This document shows positions 9,268 through 17,099 of a stretch of 64,000 bases of DNA, in pieces. This DNA is from Salinilacustrithrix flava. GTDB taxonomy: Bacteria; Actinomycetota; Acidimicrobiia; Acidimicrobiales; Salinilacustritrichaceae. The stretch lies in assembly GCF_041228405.1 (NCBI RefSeq), contig NZ_CP133888.1, positions 3,844,001 to 3,908,000 of the forward strand, given 5' to 3'. The notes under the pieces are model-generated. The model did no database searches. It was not told where the DNA came from and saw only the letters and a list, made by a program, of their open reading frames with translations. A program made the position numbers and the translations under genes. How positions within the stretch are numbered: position 1 is the first letter of the stretch; every line of letters begins with the position of its first letter.

Positions 9268-9999
9268 TCAGGTGGTGGGCCGGCCGGTCTGGCTGGCTCG
9301 GTAGGCGAGGCGCCGGACGGTCTGGACCACGCCGACGGGCTCGATGCCGCCGCCGGTGTGGGCGGGGTCGAAGCGCAGCGCGTCGCCATCTGCGTCGGTG
9401 AGCGGCGAGGCGACATCGACGACCCCGACGGGCTCCCACTCGCCCGATGCCTCGGCCAGCTCGAGCGCGAAGCGCAGCCCCGTGGTCGCGGCCCGGTCGC
9501 GCAGGTCCGCGAGCTGGAGCGGCACGGGGCCGCCCTCGCCGAGCACGCGGGCGCCGAAGACGACCCGGCGGTCCCCGACCTCGTAGGGCAGCAGCGAGGA
9601 GAAGCGGCGGTGCTCGAACCCGCGCACCGGCACGAGCGCGTGGCGCAGCACGGGTCGGTCGCCGGCGCTCACCAGCAGGAGGTCCTGGTGCCGGCCCGGG
9701 CCGTGGGCGTCGGTGATGCGCAGCGCGAGCCCGAGGAAGTCGGGGAAGGCTTGGGGCAGCCCCACGCCTCGGGAGAGCCGCACGACGGCGTCGTGCTTGC
9801 CCGCCTCGTCGAGCAGCGGTGCGCCGTGGTGGGCGCCGGTGACCTGGACGCTGCTCGCGAACGCGACTCCGTCGGGGTGGAACACCCGCCTGCGGCGCAG
9901 CGCGGAGGCGGCACCCATGACCACTGCGGCTGCGGCACCGGCAGTGGCCTCGACGACCGGCGTCGCAGCACCGAGGGGACGGAAGGCGTGGTCGGACAT
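9268..9999 (-). CDS. small catalase-fold-like protein
   Basis: 243 residues, no signal peptide. The stretch from residue 40 resembles the catalase beta-barrel: FHPDGVAFASSVQVTG, then HDAVVRLSRG and PDFLGLALRI. The end, LRFDPAHTGGGIEPVGVVQ then VRRLAYRASQTGR, resembles the segment of catalases that holds the heme-ligand tyrosine. It is far shorter than a true catalase (about 480 residues) and lacks the wrapping and C-terminal domains. It may be a heme protein or a peroxide-related enzyme; activity cannot be claimed. It is convergent with the deacylase gene, 6 nt apart. Confidence 0.6.
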   Translation of the reverse strand: MSDHAFRPLGAATPVVEATAGAAAAVVMGAASALRRRRVFHPDGVAFASSVQVTGAHHGAPLLDEAGKHDAVVRLSRGVGLPQAFPDFLGLALRITDAHGPGRHQDLLLVSAGDRPVLRHALVPVRGFEHRRFSSLLPYEVGDRRVVFGARVLGEGGPVPLQLADLRDRAATTGLRFALELAEASGEWEPVGVVDVASPLTDADGDALRFDPAHTGGGIEPVGVVQTVRRLAYRASQTGRPTT

Positions 10000-10038
10000 G
10001 GTCCCGTCCCTACCCAGCCACCCCGGGCTCGGGTCCCC

Positions 10039-11001
10039 TCAGCGGAGTCGCAGCACGACCCGGTGGACCTCGTGGTCGGCGCCCTTGTGCAGCACGAGGT
10101 CGGCCCGGTCCCGGGTGGGCAGCACGTTGGCGTGCAGGTTCGGCAGGTTGACGGAGCGCCAGATGCTGCGGCCCAGGGACTCGGCGGACTCGTCGTCGAG
10201 CCCGGCGAAGCGGTGGAAGAAGGCCGCGTCGTCGTGCCGGGAGCCCTCGACCAGCGTCATGAACCGCTGCAGGTACCACTCCTCGATGTGGTCGGCGTCG
10301 GCGTCGACGTAGACGGAGAAGTCGAAGAAGTCCGAGACGAAGACCGACGGATGGTGCTCCTCGGTCGTGGGGGGCACCTGCAGCACGTTCAGCCCCTCCA
10401 CGATCACGATGTCGGGCTGGTCGACCACCTGGACCTCGTCGACGATGTCGTAGACGACGTGGCTGTACACCGGGATCTCGAGGGCGGGTCGGCCGGCCTT
10501 GAGGTCGGCGAGGAAGCGGACGAGCCGGGGCGTGTCGTAGCTCTCCGGGAAGCCCTTGCGCTGCATGAGGCCCCGCTCCTCCAGCTCGGCGTTGGGCAGC
10601 AGGAAGCCGTCGGTGGTGACCAGCTCGACCCGGCGGCGCTCCGGGGCCCGGGCGAGCAGCGTCTGGAGCACGCGCGACGTGGTCGACTTGCCCACCGCGA
10701 CCGAGCCGGCGACGCCGATCACGAAGGGGACGTGGGGCCGGAACCGCCCGAGGAAGGCGCCGGTGGCGTCGTGCAGCGACCGGGTGACGCCGGCGCGCAG
10801 GTGCACGAGGCGGGCGAGGGGCACGTAGATGTCCTCGACCTCGCGCATCGACAGGTGCTCGTTGATGCCCTCGAGCTCCTCGAGGTCCTCCTCGTGGATG
10901 GGGACCGACTCGTGCGCCCGCAGCGCGGCCCACTCGGACCGCTCGAAGCGGCGCTCGCCCCAGCGCTCCGCCCCGGCGGGTCCCGCCTGCTCCTCGGTCA
11001 C
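10039..11001 (-). CDS. coaA: type I pantothenate kinase
   Basis: Cytoplasmic enzyme that phosphorylates pantothenate, the committing step of coenzyme A synthesis. 320 residues, normal for the bacterial CoaA family. Walker A is GVAGSVAVGKST. Other family blocks are ELVTTDGFLLPN, MQRKGFPESYD, and DIVIVEGLNVLQ. The GTG start (10999-11001) is supported by TAGGTT 8 nt upstream. It is divergent from the small membrane protein at 11108. Confidence 0.95.
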   Translation of the reverse strand: MTEEQAGPAGAERWGERRFERSEWAALRAHESVPIHEEDLEELEGINEHLSMREVEDIYVPLARLVHLRAGVTRSLHDATGAFLGRFRPHVPFVIGVAGSVAVGKSTTSRVLQTLLARAPERRRVELVTTDGFLLPNAELEERGLMQRKGFPESYDTPRLVRFLADLKAGRPALEIPVYSHVVYDIVDEVQVVDQPDIVIVEGLNVLQVPPTTEEHHPSVFVSDFFDFSVYVDADADHIEEWYLQRFMTLVEGSRHDDAAFFHRFAGLDDESAESLGRSIWRSVNLPNLHANVLPTRDRADLVLHKGADHEVHRVVLRLR

Positions 11002-11009
11002 GACCGGCC

Positions 11010-11015
11010 AACCTA
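11010..11015 (-). promoter_or_regulatory. putative -10 element of coaA
   Basis: Minus-strand TAGGTT, 8 nt before the GTG start codon; predicts a leaderless transcript. Confidence 0.45.
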
Positions 11016-11095
11016 GGCACGACCCCCACCCGCCGGAAATCCCGTGGATCGGCGCCGCGCGTGGTGGCGAATCCACGAGATGTCGGGATCGGCTC

Positions 11096-11101
11096 TAGCC
11101 T
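11096..11101 (+). promoter_or_regulatory. putative -10 element of the 11108 operon
   Basis: TAGCCT, 6 nt before the GTG at 11108. The identical hexamer sits 6 nt before the aminotransferase start at 21481. Confidence 0.45.
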
Positions 11102-11107
11102 CGCGAC

Positions 11108-11410
11108 GTGGCCGAGGTCCCCGAATCCGAGTACGCCCCCTCCGCCCTGCCCTCGACCGGCGCCCGGATCCTGGCCTTCGTGGCGATCCTGGTCGCAGGC
11201 CTGTGCGGCGGGTTGATCGGCTACGCCTTCGTCGACATGCAGACCGACGGGGACAGCACGGTGTGGGCCGGCATCGGTGGCCTGGTCGGCGCCGTGATCT
11301 TCGCCGTCGGCGTGGGCATCGTCGCGGTGCTGGCCATGCGGGCCATGGGCGAGTGGCGGGTGATCGAGCACACCCGGGAGCAGACCGAGCGCCGCGGGCC
11401 GATCAGCTGA
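11108..11410 (+). CDS. small two-helix membrane protein
   Basis: 100 residues with two membrane segments (about 20-42 and 56-80) separated by a short polar loop holding DMQTDGDST. The N-terminus is acidic and proline-rich; the C-terminus is charged. I do not recognise a family. It is followed after 2 nt by the inositol monophosphatase start, so they are probably co-transcribed. Confidence 0.7.
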   Translation: MAEVPESEYAPSALPSTGARILAFVAILVAGLCGGLIGYAFVDMQTDGDSTVWAGIGGLVGAVIFAVGVGIVAVLAMRAMGEWRVIEHTREQTERRGPIS

Positions 11411-11412
11411 GC

Positions 11413-12225
11413 GTGCCCGCCCCGGACCTGGCCGAGCTGCGCGACGTCGCCGAGCGCGTCGCCGCCGACGCCGCCGCGCTGCTGCGGGCGAGCGTCGACG
11501 ACCGCCGGGAGGTGGTCGACACCAAGTCCACGTCCACCGACATGGTCACCGAGATGGACCGGGCCAGCGAGGCGCTGCTGGTGCGGCGACTCCGCGAGCT
11601 GCGACCCGACGACGGGATCGTGGGCGAGGAGGGGGCGGCCCACCCGGGCACGAGCGGGGTGGTCTGGGTCGTGGACCCCCTCGACGGCACCACGAACTAC
11701 CTGTACCGCCATCCGGGCTGGAACGTCTCGGTCGGCGCCACCGTCGACGGCGTCCCCGCCGTCGGTGCGGTGGTCGTGCCCTCCCAGGGCGACACCTTCG
11801 CCGCCGCCACCGGCCACGGCGCCACCCGGAACGGCCGCCCGCTCCGGATCGGGCCGCCGGCGCCGCTGCGCACCAGCCTGGTCGGCACCGGGTTCGGCTA
11901 CGACCCGGCCACCCGCGAGGCCCAGGCCCGGGCGCTCACCGCGCTGATCGCCCGGATCCGCGACATCCGTCGGATGGGGGCGGCCGCCGCCGACCTGTGC
12001 TCGGTCGCGTGCGGGCGCCTCGACGCCTACTACGAGACCGGCCTGGCCGAGTGGGACCGGGTCGCCGCCACCGTGGTGGCTCGGGAGGCCGGCGCCCGCG
12101 TCGAGGTGCACCCGGACACCGACCTCGGCCCCGACTGCACGATCGCGGCGCACCCCGACTGCTTCGACGAGCTCGTCGAGCTGCTCACCGAGGCCGGCGT
12201 CCTGCGTCGCTCCGCACTGGGCTGA
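11413..12225 (+). CDS. inositol monophosphatase family protein
   Basis: 270-residue metal-dependent phosphatase. The metal-binding blocks are GEEGAA (residues about 73-78), WVVDPLDGTTNY, and the C-terminal EWDRVAATVVAREAG. Substrate may be inositol-1-phosphate or histidinol phosphate; sequence alone does not decide. Start GTG 11413 is 2 nt after the preceding stop, suggesting coupled translation. In Actinobacteria such enzymes feed inositol for phosphatidylinositol and mycothiol. Confidence 0.9.
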   Translation: MPAPDLAELRDVAERVAADAAALLRASVDDRREVVDTKSTSTDMVTEMDRASEALLVRRLRELRPDDGIVGEEGAAHPGTSGVVWVVDPLDGTTNYLYRHPGWNVSVGATVDGVPAVGAVVVPSQGDTFAAATGHGATRNGRPLRIGPPAPLRTSLVGTGFGYDPATREAQARALTALIARIRDIRRMGAAAADLCSVACGRLDAYYETGLAEWDRVAATVVAREAGARVEVHPDTDLGPDCTIAAHPDCFDELVELLTEAGVLRRSALG

Positions 12226-12226
12226 A

Positions 12227-12248
12227 CGAACCTTTTCCGGCGGGTTCG
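12227..12248. other. inverted repeat between suhB-like gene and mtrA-like gene
   Basis: CGAACC and GGTTCG arms separated by 10 nt, just after the phosphatase stop and about 50 nt before the response regulator start. It could be a weak terminator or a binding site; nothing in the sequence decides. Confidence 0.3.
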
Positions 12249-12295
12249 GGTACATGCGCGCGCCACCGGGCCCCGATGAGGCACGATGGGGCGAT

Positions 12296-12976
12296 ATGGC
12301 GACGAGGATCCTCACCGTCGAGGACGACGAACGGATCCGCACGGCGGTCAAGCTCGCCCTCGAGGACGAAGGCTGGACCGTGGCGGAGGCCGACACGGGC
12401 GAGGCCGCGCTCGAGGTGTTCCAGCGCGCCCCCACCGACGTCGTGCTCATCGACATCATGCTCCCGGGCATCGACGGCTTCGAGGTGTGCCGCTCGGTGC
12501 GTCGCATCAGCGACGTGCCCATCGTGATGGTCACCGCACGGGCAGACACCCACGACGTCGTGGCCGGCCTCGAGGCCGGGGCCGACGACTACCTCACCAA
12601 GCCCTTCGCCCCCAAGGAGCTGTCGGCCCGCATCCGGGCGCTGCTGCGCCGAACCCGGGCGGCCGACCACGGCCACACCCATCTGCGCTTCGGGGACCTC
12701 GAGATCATCCCCGACGAGGGTGTCGTGAAGCGGGACGAGGAAGAGGTCCACCTCACCAAGACCGAGTTCCGCCTGCTCAACGAGCTGGCCTCGTCCCCCG
12801 GTCGGGTGTTCTCCCGCGAGGTCCTGCTCGAGCGGGTCTGGGGCTACGGGTACTTCGGCGACGGCCGGTTGGTCGACGTCCACATCCGCCGACTGCGCAC
12901 CAAGATCGAGGCCGACCCGGCCAACCCGCGCCACGTCGTCACCGTCCGGGGACTCGGCTACAAGCTCCAGGCCTGA
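12296..12976 (+). CDS. mtrA: response regulator, OmpR/PhoB class (MtrA-like)
   Basis: 226 residues: receiver domain with acidic pocket D10-D11, phosphorylation site D53 in LIDIMLPGIDGFEV, conserved K in YLTKPFAPKEL, then a winged-helix DNA-binding domain ending VDVHIRRLRTKIE and VRGLGYKL. Gene order (regulator, histidine kinase, GerMN lipoprotein) matches the actinobacterial mtrA-mtrB-lpqB operon, which couples envelope growth and division; the symbol rests on that order plus similarity. The ATG is preceded by CACGAT at 8 nt and by GGGG, so the message may be leaderless. Confidence 0.88.
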   Translation: MATRILTVEDDERIRTAVKLALEDEGWTVAEADTGEAALEVFQRAPTDVVLIDIMLPGIDGFEVCRSVRRISDVPIVMVTARADTHDVVAGLEAGADDYLTKPFAPKELSARIRALLRRTRAADHGHTHLRFGDLEIIPDEGVVKRDEEEVHLTKTEFRLLNELASSPGRVFSREVLLERVWGYGYFGDGRLVDVHIRRLRTKIEADPANPRHVVTVRGLGYKLQA

Positions 12977-12987
12977 GCGAGGACCTC

Positions 12988-14562
12988 GTGTCGTCCGACG
13001 GCACCTCCCCGTCCACCATCGGCCCGGTCTCCGTCCCCGGCCCGCTGCCGTCGCAGCGCCCGGCGCCCCGGGCCGCGATCGAAGTCGAGGAGCCCGCCGA
13101 GGAGACCTCGGGCCTGCGCATGCCGCGCCTCGGCCTCCGTGCCCGCGTCACGCTGGCGTTCGCGATCGGGGCCCTGCTGCTCTCCTCCGGCATGTCGCTG
13201 CTGGTGCTCGGCGTGGCGCGGTCCAACCTGGTGAGCAACCGCGAGTCCAGCGCCACCCAGCAGATCTCGGTCAACGCCCGCATCGTCCGCTCGGGCGTGA
13301 ACCCCGACGCCGACATCCCGGTGCTGCTCGGCTCGCTCCAGACCCCGGACGGCTCCCGCCCGGTGCTGTTCCAGCGGTCCCAGCAGGTCAAGGGCCAGGA
13401 GGGCACCGGCTGGAGCCAGCGAGATCCCGAGTACGGCCGCAGCGCCCTCCCCGAGGCCCTGCGGGAGACCGTGCTGTCGGGCACGCCGGCCAAGATGCGC
13501 TTCCCGCACCCGACCACCGGCGACAAGAGCCTCGCCATCGGCATCCCCATCCGCGACTTCGACGGCGCCTACTTCGAGATCGTCAACCTCCAGTCGCTGG
13601 ACGACACCCTCAGCTCCATCTCCTTCACGCTGTTCGGGGCGTCGATCGCCACCGTCCTCGCCGGCGCCGCCCTCGGCTGGTACTCGAGCCGCCGCATCCT
13701 GCGCCCGCTCGGCGAGGTGGGCGACGCCGCCCGCAAGCTCGCCGGCGGGGAGCTGGACACCCGCATCCGCGCCCTCGTCGACCCCGACCTCGAGCCGATC
13801 ATCACCTCGTTCAACGGCATGGCCGGCACCCTCGAGGACCGCATCGAGAAGGACGCCCAGTTCGCCTCCGACGTCAGCCACGAGCTGCGGTCGCCCCTGA
13901 TGACCCTGCAGGCCTCGCTCGAGGTGCTGGAGAACAACCGGGACGACCTGAGCGAGCGCGCCCGCTCGGCACTGGACCTGCTCACCGCCGACCTCGACCG
14001 GTTTCGGGAGCTGGTGGAGGACCTGCTCGAGATCTCCCGCTTCGATGCCGGCGTCATGCTGCTCGAGCTCGAGGAGGTCCTGCTCTCCGAGTTCGTCCGC
14101 CAGGTCGTGCGGGCCAACGGCTCCCACGTCCCGGTGGAGCGGTCGCCGGACATGGTCCTCGACGAGGACTTCGACGACGTCGTCACCGCGCTCGACAAGC
14201 GCCGCATCGCCCGGGTGCTCACCAACCTGCTCACCAACGCCGACAAGTACGGGGACGGCGCCGTCGCCGTCCGGATCGACGCGGACCCGGACTGGGTCTG
14301 GATCTACGTCGACGATCGTGGCGAGGGCGTGCCGGAGGAGGACCGCGACCGGATCTTCGAGCGGTTCAACCGGGCCGGTGCGGCGCACCGGCGCGGGGCC
14401 AGCACCGGCGTCGGCCTCGGCCTCGCCCTCGTCGCCGAGCACGTGGCCCTCCACGGTGGACGGGTCTGGGTCGAGGACGCGCCGGAGGCCGGCGCCCGCT
14501 TCGCCGTCGAGCTCCCCCGCGTGGAGATCGACCACGACATCCTCGAGGGGGACCTGGCATGA
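12988..14562 (+). CDS. mtrB: sensor histidine kinase (MtrB-like)
   Basis: 524-residue membrane kinase. A proline-rich cytoplasmic N-tail precedes membrane helix 1 near residue 55-75, an extracytoplasmic sensor of about 150 residues, a second helix near 212-232 and a HAMP domain (SSRRILRPLGEVGDAARKLAGG). The H-box is ASDVSHELRSPL, the N-box LTNLLTNADKYG, and the G-boxes DDRGEGVPEEDRDRIFERF and GVGLGLALV. GTG 12988 is chosen because GAGCGAGGA lies 7 nt upstream. The stop overlaps the lipoprotein ATG (ATGA). Confidence 0.92.
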   Translation: MSSDGTSPSTIGPVSVPGPLPSQRPAPRAAIEVEEPAEETSGLRMPRLGLRARVTLAFAIGALLLSSGMSLLVLGVARSNLVSNRESSATQQISVNARIVRSGVNPDADIPVLLGSLQTPDGSRPVLFQRSQQVKGQEGTGWSQRDPEYGRSALPEALRETVLSGTPAKMRFPHPTTGDKSLAIGIPIRDFDGAYFEIVNLQSLDDTLSSISFTLFGASIATVLAGAALGWYSSRRILRPLGEVGDAARKLAGGELDTRIRALVDPDLEPIITSFNGMAGTLEDRIEKDAQFASDVSHELRSPLMTLQASLEVLENNRDDLSERARSALDLLTADLDRFRELVEDLLEISRFDAGVMLLELEEVLLSEFVRQVVRANGSHVPVERSPDMVLDEDFDDVVTALDKRRIARVLTNLLTNADKYGDGAVAVRIDADPDWVWIYVDDRGEGVPEEDRDRIFERFNRAGAAHRRGASTGVGLGLALVAEHVALHGGRVWVEDAPEAGARFAVELPRVEIDHDILEGDLA

Positions 14563-15149
14563 CCCGTTGGTGCATCCTCCTCGCCCTGGCCGGCCTCGTC
14601 CTGGCCGGTGCCTGCACGGTGCCGACCAACGACGAACCCGTCGAGCTCAGCGCATCGATCGTGCCCGAGACCACGACCACCACGACGACGGCCCCCGACG
14701 TCAGCGCCCGGCCGGTGGTCGTGTGGTTCCTGGAGGTCCAGGACGGGACCACGAGGCTGCAGGACGTCCCGCGCACCATCGAGGTGGGCACCGGGGTCCA
14801 GGGGGTGCTCTCGAACCTGTTCAACCAGCGGCCGAGCGACGAGCGACCCGCGGAGGTCGGCAAGACGACGGACATCCCCGACAGCGCCGAGCTGCTCTCG
14901 GCCACGCCGTCGGACGAGGATCCGACCCGGCTCGTCGTCGACGTGCGCGGCCTGTTCGGGGAGGGCGGCATCCAGGGCGTGCAGCTCCGCAACGCCCTGG
15001 CCCAGATCGTGTGGACGGCCACGAACCCCCAGACCGGCTTCCAGAGCGTCATCTTCCGCCAGGACGGCGAGCCCCGCGAGGCCCTGGTGGACGACCTCGA
15101 GAGCACGGCGGACCCGGTGCAGCGGGGCGACTACAGCCGGGTGAGCTGA
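14559..15149 (+). CDS. GerMN-domain lipoprotein (short LpqB-like)
   Basis: 196 residues. A lipoprotein signal ends at Cys19 (LAGAC), followed by a Thr-rich linker and one GerMN domain (about 50-165). Position directly after mtrB matches lpqB, whose product interacts with the MtrB sensor in mycobacteria. LpqB proteins are near 580 residues and carry a C-terminal beta-propeller; none is present here. A minimal LpqB is the best reading; a general sporulation/germination-type lipoprotein is the alternative. Confidence 0.85.
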   Translation: MTRWCILLALAGLVLAGACTVPTNDEPVELSASIVPETTTTTTTAPDVSARPVVVWFLEVQDGTTRLQDVPRTIEVGTGVQGVLSNLFNQRPSDERPAEVGKTTDIPDSAELLSATPSDEDPTRLVVDVRGLFGEGGIQGVQLRNALAQIVWTATNPQTGFQSVIFRQDGEPREALVDDLESTADPVQRGDYSRVS

Positions 15150-15181
15150 GGCGTTCGTCCGGGGACCGGTCCGAGCGTCGA

Positions 15182-15187
15182 TAGGTT
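15182..15187 (+). promoter_or_regulatory. putative -10 element of phosphofructokinase gene
   Basis: TAGGTT, 7 nt before the ATG at 15195; same hexamer as upstream of coaA. No ribosome site is visible in the 7-nt gap. Confidence 0.45.
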
Positions 15188-15194
15188 GCGGCGC

Positions 15195-16229
15195 ATGCGC
15201 GTCGGAATCCTCACCGGTGGTGGCGACTGCCCCGGCCTCAACGCCGTCATCCGCGCCGCGGTCCGCAAGGGCACACGCGTCCACGGCGACGAGATCGTCG
15301 GCTTCCTCGACGGCTACCAGGGCGTGGTCGACCAGCGCCTGATGCGCCTCGACATCGAGGCGCTCCGCGGCAAGCTGCCCATCGGCGGCACGATCCTCGG
15401 CACCAGCCGGTACCAGCCGTTCATGGACGAAGACGGCGTCGACCGCTTCCGCCAGGGCCTGGCCGACCAGGGCGTCGACGCCCTCATCGTCATCGGCGGC
15501 GAGGGCACGCTCGGTGCCGCACGGGACCTGGCCGAGCTCGGCTTCCCGGTCGTCGGGGTCCCCAAGACCATCGACAACGACATGGGTGGCACGGAGATGA
15601 CCTTCGGCTTCCAGACCGCCGTCCAGATCTGCACCGATGCCATCGACCGCCTCCACACCACGGCCGAGTCCCACGACCGGGTGATGGTGGTGGAGGTCAT
15701 GGGCCGCCACGCCGGGCACATCGCGGTGTGGTCGGGCATCGCCGGCGGCGCCACGGTCACCCTCATCCCCGAGGAGCCCTTCGACATCGACTCGGTGTGC
15801 GAGGCGATCCTGCGCCGGCACGAATCCGGCCGGTTCGCCTCCATCGTGGTCGTGGCCGAGGGGGCCGTGCCCGCACCCGGCACGCTCGAGCTGGCGGCAC
15901 CCGAGGTGGACATGTACGGCCACCAGCGCCTCGGCGGCATCGGCACGACCATCGGCGGCGAGATCGAGCGTCGCACCGGCTACGAGACCCGCGTGACCAT
16001 CCTCGGCCACATCCAGCGGGGCGGCACGCCCAACGCCTTCGACCGGGTCCTGGCCACCCGCTACGGGGTGGCGGCCATCGACCTCGTCCACGAGGGCCGC
16101 TACGGCGAGATGGTCGCGCTGCAGTCCGACCGGATCACCAGCATCCCCCTGGTCGAGGCCAAGCGGCTCGGCCTGAAGACGGTCGACCCCCAGCTCTACG
16201 ACGTCGCCCAGGTGTTCTTCGCGCACTGA
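15195..16229 (+). CDS. pfkA: 6-phosphofructokinase, group III
   Basis: Glycolytic enzyme phosphorylating fructose-6-phosphate; 344 residues. Nucleotide loop TGGGDCPGLNA (8-17), GGEGT at 101-105, and catalytic PKTIDND at 123-129 with D127 and D129. Gly104 is the residue seen in ATP-using enzymes, while Lys124 is shared by pyrophosphate enzymes and by actinobacterial ATP enzymes; together they fit the ATP-dependent group III type. ATG 15195 is chosen over an upstream in-frame TTG, which lies inside the TAGGTT hexamer. Confidence 0.93.
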   Translation: MRVGILTGGGDCPGLNAVIRAAVRKGTRVHGDEIVGFLDGYQGVVDQRLMRLDIEALRGKLPIGGTILGTSRYQPFMDEDGVDRFRQGLADQGVDALIVIGGEGTLGAARDLAELGFPVVGVPKTIDNDMGGTEMTFGFQTAVQICTDAIDRLHTTAESHDRVMVVEVMGRHAGHIAVWSGIAGGATVTLIPEEPFDIDSVCEAILRRHESGRFASIVVVAEGAVPAPGTLELAAPEVDMYGHQRLGGIGTTIGGEIERRTGYETRVTILGHIQRGGTPNAFDRVLATRYGVAAIDLVHEGRYGEMVALQSDRITSIPLVEAKRLGLKTVDPQLYDVAQVFFAH

Positions 16230-16232
16230 CGT

Positions 16233-16247
16233 GTCGCCTCCGGCGAC
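16233..16247 (+). terminator. small hairpin after pfkA
   Basis: GTCGCC and GGCGAC arms with a 3-nt loop, starting 4 nt after the pfkA stop. No U-tract follows, so termination is uncertain; it may simply separate pfkA from the SDR gene. Confidence 0.35.
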
Positions 16248-16273
16248 GTGGCCCGACCTGGCAGGCTGCCGCC

Positions 16274-17098
16274 ATGGCTGACGAGCGACACGTGCTGGTG
16301 ACGGGGGCGAACTCGGGGATCGGGCTGGCCACCGTGCTGCACCTGGCCGAGAAGGGCTTCCGGGTCACGGGGTCGGTGCGGTCGAAGGTCAAGGCCGACG
16401 TGGTCCGGACCGCGGCCGACGCGGCCGGGGTCGAGGTCGAGACGGTCCTGCTCGACGTCACCGACGCGGCAGCCTGCGAGCGGGTGGTGGCCGGGCTCGG
16501 CACCCTGCACGGGCTGGTCAACAACGCCGGCTACGGCCTCACCGGCGCCATCGAGGACGTCCCCGACGACGAGGCCCGGGCCGTGCTCGAGACGATGGTC
16601 CTGGCCCCCATGCGCCTCGCCCGCCTCGCCCTGCCCGCCATGCGGGAGGCCGGCGGCGGTCGCATCGTGAACATCTCCTCCATCTACGGTCGCACCGCCA
16701 CCCCGCTCACCGGTTGGTACCAGGGCTCCAAGCACGCCCTCGAAGGCCTGTCCGACGCGCTGCGCATGGAGGTGGCCAAGGACGGCATCCACGTGATCCT
16801 CGTGGAGCCGGGCGGGTTCAAGACCAACATCTGGGCCGATCTCGAGCGCGACCTCGCCAACCGGGAGGGCAGCCGCTACGAGTCCGCCTACCAGCGCATC
16901 GGCGGCCTGACGTCGATGTGGGAGCCGCTGATGGGCCAGCCGGCATCCTGCGCCAAGGTGATCGCCAAGGCGCTGCAGACCCCCCTGCCCCGCGCCCGCT
17001 ACCTGGTCGGCACCGACGCCAAGGTCATGGCGGCGGCGAGCCAGCTGACACCGACGATGGTGAAGGACCGGATCCTGCGCCTGGCCCAAGGGCTCTGA
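16274..17098 (+). CDS. short-chain dehydrogenase/reductase
   Basis: 274-residue classical SDR. The nucleotide-binding TGANSGIG is at residues 10-17, NNAG at 83-86, catalytic Ser in NISSIYG, and Tyr149/Lys153 in WYQGSK. The region after beta-6 (VEPGGFKTNIW) is of the type seen in retinol/17-beta-hydroxysteroid dehydrogenase-like SDRs. Substrate unknown. CAGGCT lies 6 nt before the ATG. The glycerol kinase ATG follows 1 nt after its stop, so co-transcription is likely. Confidence 0.9.
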   Translation: MADERHVLVTGANSGIGLATVLHLAEKGFRVTGSVRSKVKADVVRTAADAAGVEVETVLLDVTDAAACERVVAGLGTLHGLVNNAGYGLTGAIEDVPDDEARAVLETMVLAPMRLARLALPAMREAGGGRIVNISSIYGRTATPLTGWYQGSKHALEGLSDALRMEVAKDGIHVILVEPGGFKTNIWADLERDLANREGSRYESAYQRIGGLTSMWEPLMGQPASCAKVIAKALQTPLPRARYLVGTDAKVMAAASQLTPTMVKDRILRLAQGL

Positions 17099-17099
17099 G

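Noticed and set aside
12227..12248. CGAACC...GGTTCG before mtrA considered as an SOS box
   Set aside because: The arms are separated by 10 nt rather than the 4 nt of the actinobacterial LexA site.
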